64,000 nt of DNA from Halosimplex salinum (GCF_003730195.1 NZ_QWGG01000006.1:214290-278289), one strand, 5' to 3'. Counted from the stretch's first letter, positions 1-10,443 are shown. Numbers and translations are program-made. The notes: generated by a model not told the origin, from the sequence alone.

Positions 1-762
1 GCTCACGTCGAGGGCTTCGAGCACGTCCTCGACGCGCTGGCTCCTATCGACGACCCTGCGGAGGACGGGGTCGATCTCGGAGTAGCGGGCACCGATGTCC
101 TCGGCGTCGGTCTGGCCGGCCCACAGGTCCGCGGTCGGTTCCTTGGCGATTATCCGGCGCGGGACGCCGACCCGCTGGGCGAGCGACTGGACCTCCGTCT
201 TGTACAGGTCGCCGAGCGGGAACAGGTCCGCGCCGCCGTCGCCGTACTTCGTGAAGTAGCCCAGCAGGAGCTCCGAGCGGTTTGCGGTCCCGCAGACCAG
301 ATACGAGCGCGCGTTCGCCGCGTAGTACAGCGCGCACATCCGCAGGCGAGCGGTGACGTTGCCGACTGCGCGGCGGCCCCCAGACGGCGCCACCGCGGCC
401 GCCGCGTGGTCCTCGAACACGTCGACCAGCGGCAGGAGGTCGACCTCACGGAACTCGATCCCCAGCCCCTCGGCTATCGTCCGCGCTTCCTGTGCGTTCT
501 CGTTGTCGGTGTGAGCCGGCAGTCCAAGTCCCAGAACGCGGTCGCTCCCCAGCGCCTGGACGGCCAGGTTCGCCGTCAGCGTCGAGTCGACGCCCCCGCT
601 CATCCCGATCACGACCCCCCGCGCGCCTGCTTTCGTCACTGTGTCCTTGACGAACGCGACCGCTTCCTCGCGTACCACGTCCAGGTCCTCGCGATCCGTG
701 ATGAAGCCGGGTTCGGACTCGCGCCCCGTGCCGGTACTGTCGTCGATGTCGTCCGAGAACAT
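1..762 (-). CDS. nadE: NH3-dependent NAD+ synthetase (3' end outside window)
   Basis: This enzyme amidates nicotinic acid adenine dinucleotide to NAD+ using ATP and ammonia, the last step of NAD synthesis. The reverse-strand translation shows the N-type ATP pyrophosphatase loop SGGVDST at residues 55-61, followed by the conserved segments CGTANRSE and GYFTKYGDG typical of NadE. 254 residues are visible and the reading frame runs off the window start. No glutaminase domain precedes the synthetase, so the form is ammonia-dependent. The ATG at 762 was chosen because a TATA-like element lies 21-28 nt upstream, the usual haloarchaeal leaderless arrangement. Confidence 0.95.
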   Translation of the reverse strand, partial: MFSDDIDDSTGTGRESEPGFITDREDLDVVREEAVAFVKDTVTKAGARGVVIGMSGGVDSTLTANLAVQALGSDRVLGLGLPAHTDNENAQEARTIAEGLGIEFREVDLLPLVDVFEDHAAAAVAPSGGRRAVGNVTARLRMCALYYAANARSYLVCGTANRSELLLGYFTKYGDGGADLFPLGDLYKTEVQSLAQRVGVPRRIIAKEPTADLWAGQTDAEDIGARYSEIDPVLRRVVDRSQRVEDVLEALDVS

Positions 763-782
763 AGGTTCGGTCACCGTTATAC

Positions 783-790
783 AGTATATC
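783..790 (-). promoter_or_regulatory. TATA-like element for nadE
   Basis: The reverse strand reads GATATACT here, 21-28 nt before the nadE start. This spacing puts the transcript start at or next to the ATG, as in leaderless haloarchaeal genes. Confidence 0.5.
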
Positions 791-972
791 TGGTCGAACG
801 TATCGCATTTAGTCCTAGTCCTTAAACAACTACTAGTAAATGAGGGTAGATGTGATCGGGGACGATTCGAGTAATGCAGTAGCCGGGCAGTGGCGGGGCG
901 GTAGCGGGGGCGGTGGCTGTGCGGTAGCGGGGCGGGAGCGGCGAACGTCCGGCGAGTGAGCGGAGCGAACGA

Positions 973-1080
973 GCCGGTTCACCGCTCGCGCGGAGCGCGA
1001 GCGGCCTTTTTCGCCCACGTTTTTGTCGGCGGGGTTCCCGCAGCGAACGGAGTGAGCGAGGAAACCCCGCCGGGAAAAAG
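973..1080. repeat. Composite stem-loop repeat A behind pan
   Basis: The 323 nt between nadE and pan hold no gene. They contain a perfect 10-bp hairpin (982-991 with 995-1004) followed by CCTTTTTC. A second hairpin follows (1028-1036 with 1063-1071), with a T run before it and an A run after it. Its loop carries the AACGGAGTGAGCGAG type of motif that is abundant in haloarchaeal genomes. The element ends 5 nt before the pan stop codon. A longer relative with the same order of parts sits behind rnhB at 5592-5810. A role in transcript end formation is plausible but unproven. Confidence 0.7.
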
Positions 1081-1085
1081 GTGGT

Positions 1086-2306
<1,221 letters not shown>

Positions 2307-2497
2307 CGGATTACTGGGAGGTAACAAGCGGAAGAAAAAGTGCCTTTGGGTGTGACTGGGCGACGGATCCTCGCTCTCTCGGGCGGTCACGCGGTGTCGC
2401 TGGGGGCTCGGGCGGCCGACGACGGGCCGCTCGCGGGCCGACGGCGCGACGAGAGGAATGGAGAAGGCTTATTCGGAGGCGTCGCACACCCACCGGC

Positions 2498-3355
2498 ATG
2501 GTCGAGTTCGTAGTACCGGAACCGGATTACGACCGGTACTCAAATCGCCAGCTCGCGGCCGTTCCGCTCGCGCTGCTGGCACTGGCGTTGCTGGTCCTCG
2601 CGGGGTGGTACCTGATGACCGGGGCTCCGGTCACACCGGGTATCGAGTTCACCGGGGGGACCGAGATTCAGATAGCGACCGACGCGTCGCAGACGGAGGT
2701 GAGACAGGCGTTCGACTTCGAGCCGGACAGCGTCCAGCCGGTGGCGGGGTCGAACGAGTTCATCGTCACCACGCAGTCGGCGGACAACGAGGCGATCCGC
2801 TCGCAGGCCGAGTCGGCCGGCTACGAGATCGTCTCGATACAGACGCGGTCGGCGAGCTTCGGCGCCGACGCCCAGCGACTCGCGCTCATGGGCATCGCCG
2901 TCGCCTTCGTCGGGATGAGCATCCTCATCTTCGTCCTCTTCCGCTCGTTCGTCCCCTCTCTCGCGGTCGTCCTCTCGGCGTTCTCCGACATCATCATCCC
3001 GCTCGCGCTGATGAACCTCTTCGGAATCAAGCTCTCACTGGGGTCGGTCGCGGCACTCCTGATGCTGATCGGGTACTCCGTCGACTCCGACATCCTGCTG
3101 AACAACCACATCCTCCGGCGGCGGGGGAGTTTCTACGAGAGCACGTACCGCGCGATGCAGACCGGTGTGACGATGACAGTCACCTCCATCTCGGCGATGA
3201 CGGTGATGTACATCGTCTCGTCGCTGTTCAAGATCCCGCTCCTGCCGGATCTCGCGATCGTGCTCGTCTTCGGGCTCGTCGTCGACCTGATGAACACCTA
3301 CATGATGAACCTGAGCCTGCTTCGCTGGTACAAGTACGAGGGGGTCGCCCGATGA
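2498..3355 (+). CDS. secF: Protein translocase subunit SecF
   Basis: SecF works with SecD in the membrane to drive late steps of Sec protein export. The 285-aa protein has an N-terminal transmembrane helix (about 20-40), an extracytoplasmic domain with FTGGTEIQI (51-59), and a block of further helices. It includes the conserved proton-path motif GYSVDSDIL (192-200). Archaeal SecFD lack the large bacterial P1 insert, which matches these lengths. The ATG at 2498 follows a GCTTATTC element about 30 nt upstream. Its stop overlaps the secD start (ATGA), indicating an operon in the order secF-secD usual for haloarchaea. Confidence 0.94.
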   Translation: MVEFVVPEPDYDRYSNRQLAAVPLALLALALLVLAGWYLMTGAPVTPGIEFTGGTEIQIATDASQTEVRQAFDFEPDSVQPVAGSNEFIVTTQSADNEAIRSQAESAGYEIVSIQTRSASFGADAQRLALMGIAVAFVGMSILIFVLFRSFVPSLAVVLSAFSDIIIPLALMNLFGIKLSLGSVAALLMLIGYSVDSDILLNNHILRRRGSFYESTYRAMQTGVTMTVTSISAMTVMYIVSSLFKIPLLPDLAIVLVFGLVVDLMNTYMMNLSLLRWYKYEGVAR

Positions 3356-4947
3356 ACCTGCGCGACAACTGGCGGATCATTATGCTGACCGTGTTCGTGC
3401 TCGCGTCCACGTTCGCCCTGTTCGGTCCGGCCTCGGCGCCGGACGCCGACGTGAACAACAGTTCGTCCGTCGGCGCGTCGACCGACCCGACGAACCTGAA
3501 GTACGGGCTGGAACTCGCGGGCGGGTCGCGAATCCGCGCACCGCTCGTCGGGACGACCGCCGAGAATCTCGATATCGAACAGGACAACCGGGCGGACATC
3601 CGCTCGACGGTGGCGTCCGAGATGGACGTCGGCGGCGGCGACGTGAACGTCCGACTGAACACCGAGAACGGCGACGCCGTCGAAGTGCTCGAACGGAACG
3701 TCAGCGAACAGCGACTGCGGGCCGCGCTGGAGGCCGCCGGCGTCGGCACCGAGGACGCGACAGTCCGTTCGGGCGTCACCGGCGAGACCCGCCAGCAGAC
3801 CGTCGAGACGATCCAGGCGAAGATCAACCGCGGCGGGCTGAGCGGTGGGACCGTGACCGACCAGCGCTCCGCCACCGGGGACCACTTCGTCGTCGTCGAC
3901 GTCCCCAACGCGAACACGACGCAGGTACTCGACCTCATCGGCGACCAGGGCGAGGTCCGGGTCGTCGCGCACTACCCCGTCAGCGGCGACAACGGCACCG
4001 AGTACCGCAACCAGACGGTGCTCACGAACCGTCAGCTCGAGCGCTCGCAGATCGGCGTCGCCGACACCGACCGCAACGGCCGGCCGATGGTTCCGATCAC
4101 CCTGCAGGAAGAGGACGCTCAGAACTACTCGCAGGCGCTCGTCGACACGGGTTTCACCTCCAGCGAGGCGACCGGTGGACAACGCTGTCGCTACCGAGAG
4201 CAACCGTCTGACTCCGGGTACTGCCTGTACACCGTCCTCGACGGCGAGATCGTGTACGCGGCGTCGCTCAACAGTAACCTCGCCGAGTCTATCGAATCGG
4301 GCGAGTTCGAGAAGGCGCCGACCTTCCAGATGCAGACCACCTCGATGGACGAGGCACAGTCGCTGCAGGTCAACCTGCGCGCCGGTGCGCTCCCGACCGA
4401 ACTCGCCACGGACGAGGGGACCGTCCTCTTCCTCCAGCAGAGCCTCGGTGACCGCTTCAAGTCACGCGCGCTCCTGACTGGACTGATCGCCTGGCTCGCG
4501 GTCAGCGGGATGGTGTTCCTGCGCTACAAGAACCCGCGGGTCGCCCTCCCGATGCTCATGACCGCCGCCGCGGAGGTGTACATCCTGCTCGGGTTCGCCG
4601 CGGCCATCGGCCTCCCGCTCAACCTCTCGTACATCGCGGGGTTCATCGCCGTCATCGGGACGGGGGTTGACGACCTGCTGATCATCGCCGACGAGATCCT
4701 CAACGAGGGTGAGATCGCGACCGGCAGGGTGTTCCAGAACCGCTTCCGCAAGGCGTTCTGGGTCATCGGCGCCGCCGCGGTGACGACCATCATCGCGATG
4801 AGCCCGCTGGCCTTCCTCTCGCTCGGGGACCTGCAGGGCTTCGCCATCGTCACCATCGTCGGCGTCCTCATCGGGGTGCTCGTCACCCGTCCGGCCTACG
4901 GTGACGTGCTGCGGAACCTGATGCTCAACCAGCAACAGCGCGAATAA
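3352..4947 (+). CDS. secD: Protein translocase subunit SecD
   Basis: SecD is the partner of SecF in the RND-type export accessory complex. The 531-aa protein begins with a transmembrane helix (about 9-28), then a large extracytoplasmic domain with the typical KYGLELAGGSRI segment, and ends with five helices carrying the motif GTGVDDLLII. The reading frame is translationally coupled to secF through a 4-nt overlap. Downstream T-rich stretches (CGTTTTTCGG, CTTTTCGG) may end transcription. Confidence 0.94.
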   Translation: MNLRDNWRIIMLTVFVLASTFALFGPASAPDADVNNSSSVGASTDPTNLKYGLELAGGSRIRAPLVGTTAENLDIEQDNRADIRSTVASEMDVGGGDVNVRLNTENGDAVEVLERNVSEQRLRAALEAAGVGTEDATVRSGVTGETRQQTVETIQAKINRGGLSGGTVTDQRSATGDHFVVVDVPNANTTQVLDLIGDQGEVRVVAHYPVSGDNGTEYRNQTVLTNRQLERSQIGVADTDRNGRPMVPITLQEEDAQNYSQALVDTGFTSSEATGGQRCRYREQPSDSGYCLYTVLDGEIVYAASLNSNLAESIESGEFEKAPTFQMQTTSMDEAQSLQVNLRAGALPTELATDEGTVLFLQQSLGDRFKSRALLTGLIAWLAVSGMVFLRYKNPRVALPMLMTAAAEVYILLGFAAAIGLPLNLSYIAGFIAVIGTGVDDLLIIADEILNEGEIATGRVFQNRFRKAFWVIGAAAVTTIIAMSPLAFLSLGDLQGFAIVTIVGVLIGVLVTRPAYGDVLRNLMLNQQQRE

Positions 4948-5088
4948 TCGCCGTTTCGTTTTTCGGTGTCGCTGCTTTTCGGGTGACGATCGGTCGGAAT
5001 CGCCGTTCACTAGACGTGCGAACAGAACGCTTGATTACTGCCTTCTATCTGCAGAAAAGATTTAGTTCAGTTGGCTATTATTCTGTTT

Positions 5089-5514
5089 ATGTCTGAAACG
5101 TCTCTCGGCTACGTCGGTACACAAGACAATATTATTCTTGGGAGAGTCGGCGCGTTCATACTTGACCAGATTCTCTCACTCGTCATCGGCGGGATACTTG
5201 GTTTCGGGTTAGCGACTCTGCTCGATTCGGTCGTAGGTATATACATCGGTATGCCTGTCGGGGTACTGGGTTATTATATCGCCCTTGAGGGGGCAACCGG
5301 GCAGACCGTCGGAAAGCGCCTCGCTGGGATTGTTGTTGTCAACCGTCATGGAGGGCCTATCACGCTTCGTCAGGCGACCACTCGTAATCTCCTACGCGCC
5401 GTAGATGGGGTTTTCAGTTACGCGCTTGGCCTCGTTGTCATGCTACTGAGCAAGGACATACAACGTGTCGGAGACCACGCCGCTGACACACTTGTCGTCC
5501 GCGCCAAGCGATGA
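5089..5514 (+). CDS. RDD family membrane protein
   Basis: This is a 141-aa protein with three to four predicted membrane helices and the RDD-family pattern: an early RxxAFxxDxxL-like stretch (GRVGAFILDQIL) and a later TVGKRLAGIVVVN segment. RDD proteins are membrane proteins of mostly unknown function, some linked to ion transport. The ATG at 5089 is preferred over a TTG 18 nt upstream, because an ATTTAGT element lies about 25 nt before it. Codon use is visibly less GC-rich than in secD or rnhB, which hints at separate ancestry. It stands alone, convergent with rnhB. Confidence 0.75.
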   Translation: MSETSLGYVGTQDNIILGRVGAFILDQILSLVIGGILGFGLATLLDSVVGIYIGMPVGVLGYYIALEGATGQTVGKRLAGIVVVNRHGGPITLRQATTRNLLRAVDGVFSYALGLVVMLLSKDIQRVGDHAADTLVVRAKR

Positions 5515-5591
5515 CGCGCCTCCCACGATAATCATTTTTCTGCACATGGCGGTCAATTGTTCGTCTGTACTGAGCATCCGGTGCCGAAGGC

Positions 5592-5810
5592 GCCGGTTCA
5601 CGCGGCCGAGCGAAGCGAGGCTCCGGCCTTTTTCACCACCGGGAGAGCAAAGCTCTCCCGAGCCTCGTCTCACTTCGCTCGACGAGACCGTGTTTTTGGC
5701 GGAGGGGTACCCGCAGGCAGCGGTGCGAGGTCGAACGGAGTGAGACCTCGATGCGAACGGCGCGAAGCGCCGTGAGCGTAGCGACCGAGGATACACCCCT
5801 CCGCCAAAAA
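5592..5810. repeat. Composite stem-loop repeat B behind rnhB
   Basis: The 301 nt between the RDD gene and rnhB hold no gene. They begin with the GCCGGTTCAC start shared with repeat A, then a GGCCTTTTTCACC block. Small perfect hairpins follow (for example GGGAGAG/CTCTCCC at 5641-5659). A 118-nt outer hairpin comes next, whose 16-nt arms at 5693-5708 and 5795-5810 are exact reverse complements, running from a T5 run through GGCGGAGGGGT. Inside it are nested hairpins with GAACGGAGTGAG and GGCGCGAAGCGCC. It ends 5 nt before the rnhB stop. Confidence 0.75.
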
Positions 5811-5815
5811 GATGG

Positions 5816-6574
5816 TTAGAAATCGTCGAGCGTCGTCCGCTGGGGCCCGCCGCCGTCCGAGCGCACTTCCGTCTCGTCGGCGGATTCGTCCACCGCCCGG
5901 CCGCCGTCGGGTTCGAACTCCCCGAGCGAGGCCTGGGAGGCGGCCGCGAGCACGTCCTTGCTGGTCTGCCAGGACTCGCGGGCGCAGGCCGGGAGTTCCT
6001 CGTGGTCGGCGACGTAGGCTTCGAGGAAGTCGCGAGTCGTGCTGTCGCCGGGGTAGCCGCTGCCGACCTCGCCGAACTCGTCGGCGAGCGCGTCGACGTG
6101 GGCGTCGCGGGCCACCTTCGCGACGATGCTCGCCGCGCCGACCACCGGGTAGGTCTCGTCGGCGCCGTGCTCGGCTCGCGCGTCCACGTCGGCGCCCGCG
6201 GCGTCCTCGACGCGGCGCTCGAAGCGGACGGCGTTCGTGTCGCCGGCGTCGACGTAGCCCGAGAGCGAGTCCGCGGGAGCGGGCGACTCCACGGCCGCGT
6301 CGACGAGCGCGTCGATGGCCTCGGCGTGGGCGGCGACGGTCAGGGAGTTCATGTCCGTCTCCTCGTCGTCGATCCGCTCCACCGGGATCTCGGCGACGCC
6401 GACGACGCCGGCCTCGCGGATCGCCGCGTCGAGTTCCTCGCGGCGCTCGGGGGCGATCCCCTTCGAGTCGCCGACGTCGTCGGGGAGGTCGCCGGGATCG
6501 ACCGCGACCGCCGCCGCGAACATCGAGCCCAACACCGGCCCCTTGCCGGCCTCGTCGACGCCGAACTCGTGCAT
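5816..6574 (-). CDS. rnhB: Ribonuclease HII
   Basis: RNase HII removes RNA primers and misincorporated ribonucleotides from RNA/DNA hybrids. The 252-aa protein opens with DEAGKGPVLG (catalytic Asp7 and Glu8). It carries Asp109 in DAGDTN, and Asp157 after the conserved SIVAKVAR stretch, so the four acidic metal ligands are present. The acidic C-terminal tail beyond about residue 215 is typical of haloarchaea. The ATG at 6574 was chosen over longer in-frame extensions because a TATA element lies 23-30 nt upstream and the family begins exactly here. Confidence 0.94.
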   Translation of the reverse strand: MHEFGVDEAGKGPVLGSMFAAAVAVDPGDLPDDVGDSKGIAPERREELDAAIREAGVVGVAEIPVERIDDEETDMNSLTVAAHAEAIDALVDAAVESPAPADSLSGYVDAGDTNAVRFERRVEDAAGADVDARAEHGADETYPVVGAASIVAKVARDAHVDALADEFGEVGSGYPGDSTTRDFLEAYVADHEELPACARESWQTSKDVLAAASQASLGEFEPDGGRAVDESADETEVRSDGGGPQRTTLDDF

Positions 6575-6596
6575 GGCGGCGGTTTGTGGCTTCTGG

Positions 6597-6604
6597 TATA
6601 AAAG
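6597..6604 (-). promoter_or_regulatory. TATA box for rnhB
   Basis: The reverse strand reads CTTTTATA, centred about 26 nt before the rnhB ATG, consistent with a leaderless transcript. Confidence 0.65.
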
Positions 6605-6786
6605 GTGTCGCGGTCGAGACGCCGACTGTCTGACGCGCGTCTGCCGTCTCCGGGTCGTTCGTGGCGGTTCTGGGGGCACGAGCCGGTGACGCGGTCTGGC
6701 TTCTCCCGCGTACCGGCCGGCAAAAGGGGGGCATCCGCGGTCGCGCGCGGTCGGGAGTCGGCCGAGACGGCGCTCGACCGGTGTCG

Positions 6787-7800
6787 TCACTCGATCCGTT
6801 CGTCGAGTTCCCGGGCGAGGCTGCGGCCGATCTCCTCCATGCCGGCGTCGCCCGGGTGGAGGATGTCGGCGCTGTAGCCGGACACGCCGGTCAGGTCGCG
6901 ACCCTCGACGACGAAGAGATCTGGATGCGAAGTCTCGGCGACGATGTCGCGGAGCGTCGCTCGGTAGTCCTCCGCGCGTTCGGCGTCGCCACCCTCGATC
7001 ACGTCCGGGTAGTACGGGAACAGCGTGATGCAGGCGATCGGTTTGTCGGGGTGGGCTTCGGCGATCGTCTGGACGAACGCCTCGGCCTTCTCCTCGAACT
7101 CCGCGACGGGGAAGTCCTGGTTGGCCATGTTGATCGAGAGGGCGAGCGTGGCCACGTCCCAGTCGTCGCGCTCGGCGATGTGCTCCGCCATCGGCAGGTC
7201 CGCGTAGGCCGAACCGGAGCACCCGAAGTTCAGCGGGTCCCACTCCAGCGCGCGGGCGGCCCGGGAGACGTAGTTGAGGTGGTCCGCCGACGAGGCGGCG
7301 CCCTCTGTGATCGAGGTCCCGTAGGCGAGATACCGGGTGTCGGGCAGTTCCTCGTCGGTCGGTGGCCGGCAGTCACCGGTCACGTCGTGGACGGCGACCG
7401 CGGGGACGCGCTCGAAGCAGATCCGACAGACGCGCGGGTCGAAACGACCCTCGACCTCCGTGTCGAGCTTCCGCAGTCGCTCGGGCAGCGAGAGCGTGAG
7501 TGTCGTCGGCTCCGGCCCGATGTCCGTCGGCTTCCAGGGCTGGAACCCGCCCCAGAACACGTGGAGCTCGCCCGGTTCGTCGGCCGAGAGCGTGACCTCG
7601 ATCTCGGCGTCGTCGGTCTCCGGCACGAACCGGAGTTCGCTCCCCGTGGGGTGGCGCACGCGGTCGTCCGCCATCTCGTTCAGCTGCGAGGCCACGTCGG
7701 CGGGGAGTCGATGGAGCCGGTCGCCGTCGTCCGTCCAGTCGGCGGGCACCGTCTCCGCGACGTTGTGCAGCGAGACCGAAGGGTACTCGTCTAGCTTCAT
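6787..7800 (-). CDS. SGNH/GDSL-family hydrolase with N-terminal beta domain
   Basis: This 337-aa protein has a C-terminal SGNH esterase fold. Block I is YGTSITEG (nucleophile Ser), block II the Gly in FGCSGSAY, block III the Asn in SINMANQD, and block V the Asp/His pair in DILHPGD. The first ~150 residues look like a beta-rich domain, the layout of carbohydrate esterase family 2-like acetyl-xylan or sugar deacetylases. No signal peptide is visible, so it probably acts in the cytoplasm on an acetylated sugar or lipid; the substrate is unknown. It lies between pus10 and rnhB on the same strand without tight coupling. Confidence 0.82.
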   Translation of the reverse strand: MKLDEYPSVSLHNVAETVPADWTDDGDRLHRLPADVASQLNEMADDRVRHPTGSELRFVPETDDAEIEVTLSADEPGELHVFWGGFQPWKPTDIGPEPTTLTLSLPERLRKLDTEVEGRFDPRVCRICFERVPAVAVHDVTGDCRPPTDEELPDTRYLAYGTSITEGAASSADHLNYVSRAARALEWDPLNFGCSGSAYADLPMAEHIAERDDWDVATLALSINMANQDFPVAEFEEKAEAFVQTIAEAHPDKPIACITLFPYYPDVIEGGDAERAEDYRATLRDIVAETSHPDLFVVEGRDLTGVSGYSADILHPGDAGMEEIGRSLARELDERIE

Positions 7801-7860
7801 TCGCCCGTATTACTCGAACCATCCCCCTTGGGTTCGTCGGTGTCGGCGGCTCCGGCCGCT

Positions 7861-9243
7861 TCACTCGGCGTCGCCGTCGGTTGCGGTCGAGTCGCCGTCG
7901 CCGTCTGCTTCCTCTTGCCCGTCTCCGTCGGCTGAATCGTCCGGACTGTCTCGGAAGAACGCCTCGTCCGCGAACGGTTCGTCCTCGCCCTGCACGTCGA
8001 GCACGTCCAGCGCCGTCACTTCGGCGCCGACGCCGAGCAGACCGGCCAGACTCGGCTCGGTGCGCCCCTCGTCGCTGGAGACGAGTTCCTTCACGTAGAG
8101 GCCGCCCTCGCCGTGGAGTTCGACGGTCGCGTGGCGCTCGTCTTCGAGGTCGCCCTCGATGTCGTACACGTCGCGGGTCCGCTCGATGTCCGCGCGCCGG
8201 TGGTCGACGCGCTGGGGCGTCCGCTGTTCGACGGTCGTCCCCTGCAGTTCGTCGAGCGCGTCGGCGAAGGCGTCCTCCTCGACCGCCTCCGCGAACTCGA
8301 CGTCCATGCGGTAGGTCTTGCTCGCGTCGAGTTCCTTGACGCGCTCGACCATCTCGTAGGTGGCCTGGCGCAGGTCGAGCACCTCGACCTTGCCGTCGGC
8401 GTACTCGTTGACCTCGGGCTGGAGCGCCCCGGCGTCGACGGTTCGCTGGCGTGGCTCGTCGATCTCGATGACGAACGGGCGCCCGCCCTCCAGCATGAGG
8501 GCGTCCACGTCCTCGCGGCCGGCGCCGTGGAAGGTCGCCGACTCCCCGTCCATCGCGTCCTCGACGACGGGCGCGGTGAGTTGCTCGACGCTCTCGTCGT
8601 AGCGATACCCCGACCCGTCACAGCCGTCGCAGATCTCCCCGCGGTTCAGGCCGGTGCCGTTGCAGTCCGAGCAGGGCCACTTCGTCTGGGGGATGTCGCG
8701 TTCGAGCTTCCGGTAGCGGCCGTAGACGAACGCGGAGTTGACCTGCGCGTCGATGGTGTCGTCCGCGAGATTGAGCGTGACCTGCACGTCCGGGCGCTGG
8801 AAGTCGACCTCCGAATCGGTCTCGCGGCCGAACCGCTTCCCCACTTCTCGGTTGAGTTCGGTCTTGAGCGCCTCGCCGGCGTCGTCGTCGAGGTCCAGGT
8901 CCTCGCGCAGGAGCCTGTCGTTCTCCTCGAACAGCGGCGGGACGCGCGTCCCGACCTGGAAGGTCTCGAAGTCGTACTCCCGGACGGCGTAGGCGGCCCG
9001 CTCGGCCCACTCCTGAGTGCGCTCCTCGGTCGATTCGCCCTCGCAGACCCAGCAGGATTCCTCTGACTGGAGGTCGGCGACGGGGCGGTCGTCGGCGAGC
9101 GCGACGGCGACCCGGAGGCTCCGGCCGCGCTCGCGGTTGGTGAGGCCGAAACTCCGGTCGGCGACGAGGCGGCCCAGACAGGGGTCACAGAGCGGCCCCG
9201 TCTCGACGGCCCGTCGGGCCAGATCGAGAACGTCGTCGGTCAT
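7861..9243 (-). CDS. pus10: tRNA pseudouridine(54/55) synthase Pus10
   Basis: Archaeal Pus10 makes pseudouridine 54 and 55 in the T loop of tRNA. The 460-aa protein has the N-terminal zinc-binding pairs CDPC and CWVC, a THUMP-like middle and a catalytic domain with GREDVDALMLEGGRPF. An additional cysteine-rich stretch, CSDCNGTG followed by CDGCDGSGY at about residues 197-218, has the CxxCxGxG spacing of DnaJ-type zinc fingers. The C-terminus ends in a long Asp/Glu-rich tail. The start is MTDDVLDLARR; an in-frame ATG 42 nt upstream lies in a poorly coding stretch. Confidence 0.92.
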   Translation of the reverse strand: MTDDVLDLARRAVETGPLCDPCLGRLVADRSFGLTNRERGRSLRVAVALADDRPVADLQSEESCWVCEGESTEERTQEWAERAAYAVREYDFETFQVGTRVPPLFEENDRLLREDLDLDDDAGEALKTELNREVGKRFGRETDSEVDFQRPDVQVTLNLADDTIDAQVNSAFVYGRYRKLERDIPQTKWPCSDCNGTGLNRGEICDGCDGSGYRYDESVEQLTAPVVEDAMDGESATFHGAGREDVDALMLEGGRPFVIEIDEPRQRTVDAGALQPEVNEYADGKVEVLDLRQATYEMVERVKELDASKTYRMDVEFAEAVEEDAFADALDELQGTTVEQRTPQRVDHRRADIERTRDVYDIEGDLEDERHATVELHGEGGLYVKELVSSDEGRTEPSLAGLLGVGAEVTALDVLDVQGEDEPFADEAFFRDSPDDSADGDGQEEADGDGDSTATDGDAE

Positions 9244-9333
9244 TGGGCGTGAGTGGACGGCGAACGCGTAATTCCCTTTCGACACGCCGCGGGCGGTACG
9301 CGAGACGGAGCGGACGTGGTCGTCACCGCGGGA

Positions 9334-10443
9334 TCAGTCGACAGACCCGGGGACGTCTCCGCCCGAGGCGTGCGTGCCGAGTTCCGCGCCGCTCGCGCCC
9401 GCTCCGTTCATCGTCACGACGCGCTGGGGGAACGGGATCTCGACCCCTTCCTCGACGAACGCCTTGTAGACGGCCTTGTTCAGGCGATGGGTCGCCCGGC
9501 CGCGCAGGACGGGCGCGGGGATCCAGCAGAGCAGGTCCACGTCGAGGGCGGAGTCGCCGAACCCCCGGAAGCGAACGCGCGGTTCGGGTTCCTCCAGCAC
9601 CACGTCCTCGGCCTCGGCGACCGCGAGCAGGGTCTCCTCGACGTGGTCGACGTCGCTGCCGTAGGCGACGCCGACGCTGACCTCGACGCGGCGCTCTCGC
9701 TCGGGCGAGGACTCGTTCGTGATCGTCGCGGTGTTGAGCACGGAGTTGGGGACAGTGACGAGGAGGTCGTCGCGCGTCCGCAGGACCGTCGAGCGGATCG
9801 AGATGTCCTCGACGCGGCCACGCTGGCCCGACTCGAGGACGACGAAGTCGCCGACGGCGTAGGTCCCGTCGACGTACAGCGCGACCGACCCGAAGAAGTT
9901 CGCGATGGTGTCTCGTGCCGCCAGCCCGATGACGATGCCGAGGACCCCGGCCGACGCGAGCAGCGGGGTGACGTTGACCTCCCAGAACGAGAGCACGAGA
10001 AAGGCCGAGGCGCCCAGCAGGAACGCGGACCAGACGTTCTGGAAGATAGGAGCCATCTGGTTGCCGACCGTGTCGTCGCTGGTCAACTCGTCGGAGACGC
10101 CGCGACCCATCCGCGCCAGCTGGACGGCCCAGAGGACGGTCACGAGCGTCAGCGTCGCCGCGTGCGAGGGCTCGATCCACGCCGGCACGTCGACGAGGAG
10201 CCGGATCCCGAGATACGCCCCGACGAGGACGACCGTCACGTACAGCGCCGGGTGGACGCTCCGGAAGATGACCGCGTCGACGTCGCCGGGGATCCGCCGA
10301 GTGAGCCTGCGTATCGCGACGTCGCCGACGACCTGGATCAGCCACGCCGTGACCAGGGACGCGCCGACGACCAGGAGGACGCCCTGCCAGCGCGGGAGCG
10401 CCTGCAGCCCCTCCCAGAGGTCGATCGCGAGTTGCGTTTGCAT
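9334..10443 (-). CDS. MscS-type small-conductance mechanosensitive channel
   Basis: MscS channels open under membrane tension and release solutes on hypo-osmotic shock. The 369-aa protein has five likely membrane helices, the last one being the pore-lining GVLGIVIGLAARDTIANFFGS-type helix. A beta domain (GDFVVLESGQRGRVEDISIRST) follows, then the alpha/beta C-terminal domain. The family signature VPNS is present at VTVPNSVLNTATI. The start ATG at 10443 gives a short cytoplasmic N-terminus. It is divergent from uppP across 156 nt. Confidence 0.92.
   Translation of the reverse strand: MQTQLAIDLWEGLQALPRWQGVLLVVGASLVTAWLIQVVGDVAIRRLTRRIPGDVDAVIFRSVHPALYVTVVLVGAYLGIRLLVDVPAWIEPSHAATLTLVTVLWAVQLARMGRGVSDELTSDDTVGNQMAPIFQNVWSAFLLGASAFLVLSFWEVNVTPLLASAGVLGIVIGLAARDTIANFFGSVALYVDGTYAVGDFVVLESGQRGRVEDISIRSTVLRTRDDLLVTVPNSVLNTATITNESSPERERRVEVSVGVAYGSDVDHVEETLLAVAEAEDVVLEEPEPRVRFRGFGDSALDVDLLCWIPAPVLRGRATHRLNKAVYKAFVEEGVEIPFPQRVVTMNGAGASGAELGTHASGGDVPGSVD

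Noticed and set aside
982..1011. A hairpin plus T run as an intrinsic terminator
   Set aside because: It is part of a larger repeat whose T runs also lie before the stem; on the strand of pan the order is wrong for a simple terminator.
5816..7243. A longer form of rnhB reaching into the SGNH gene
   Set aside because: RNase HII starts at the ATG at 6574 with a TATA box just upstream; the extension is a shifted frame of the SGNH hydrolase.
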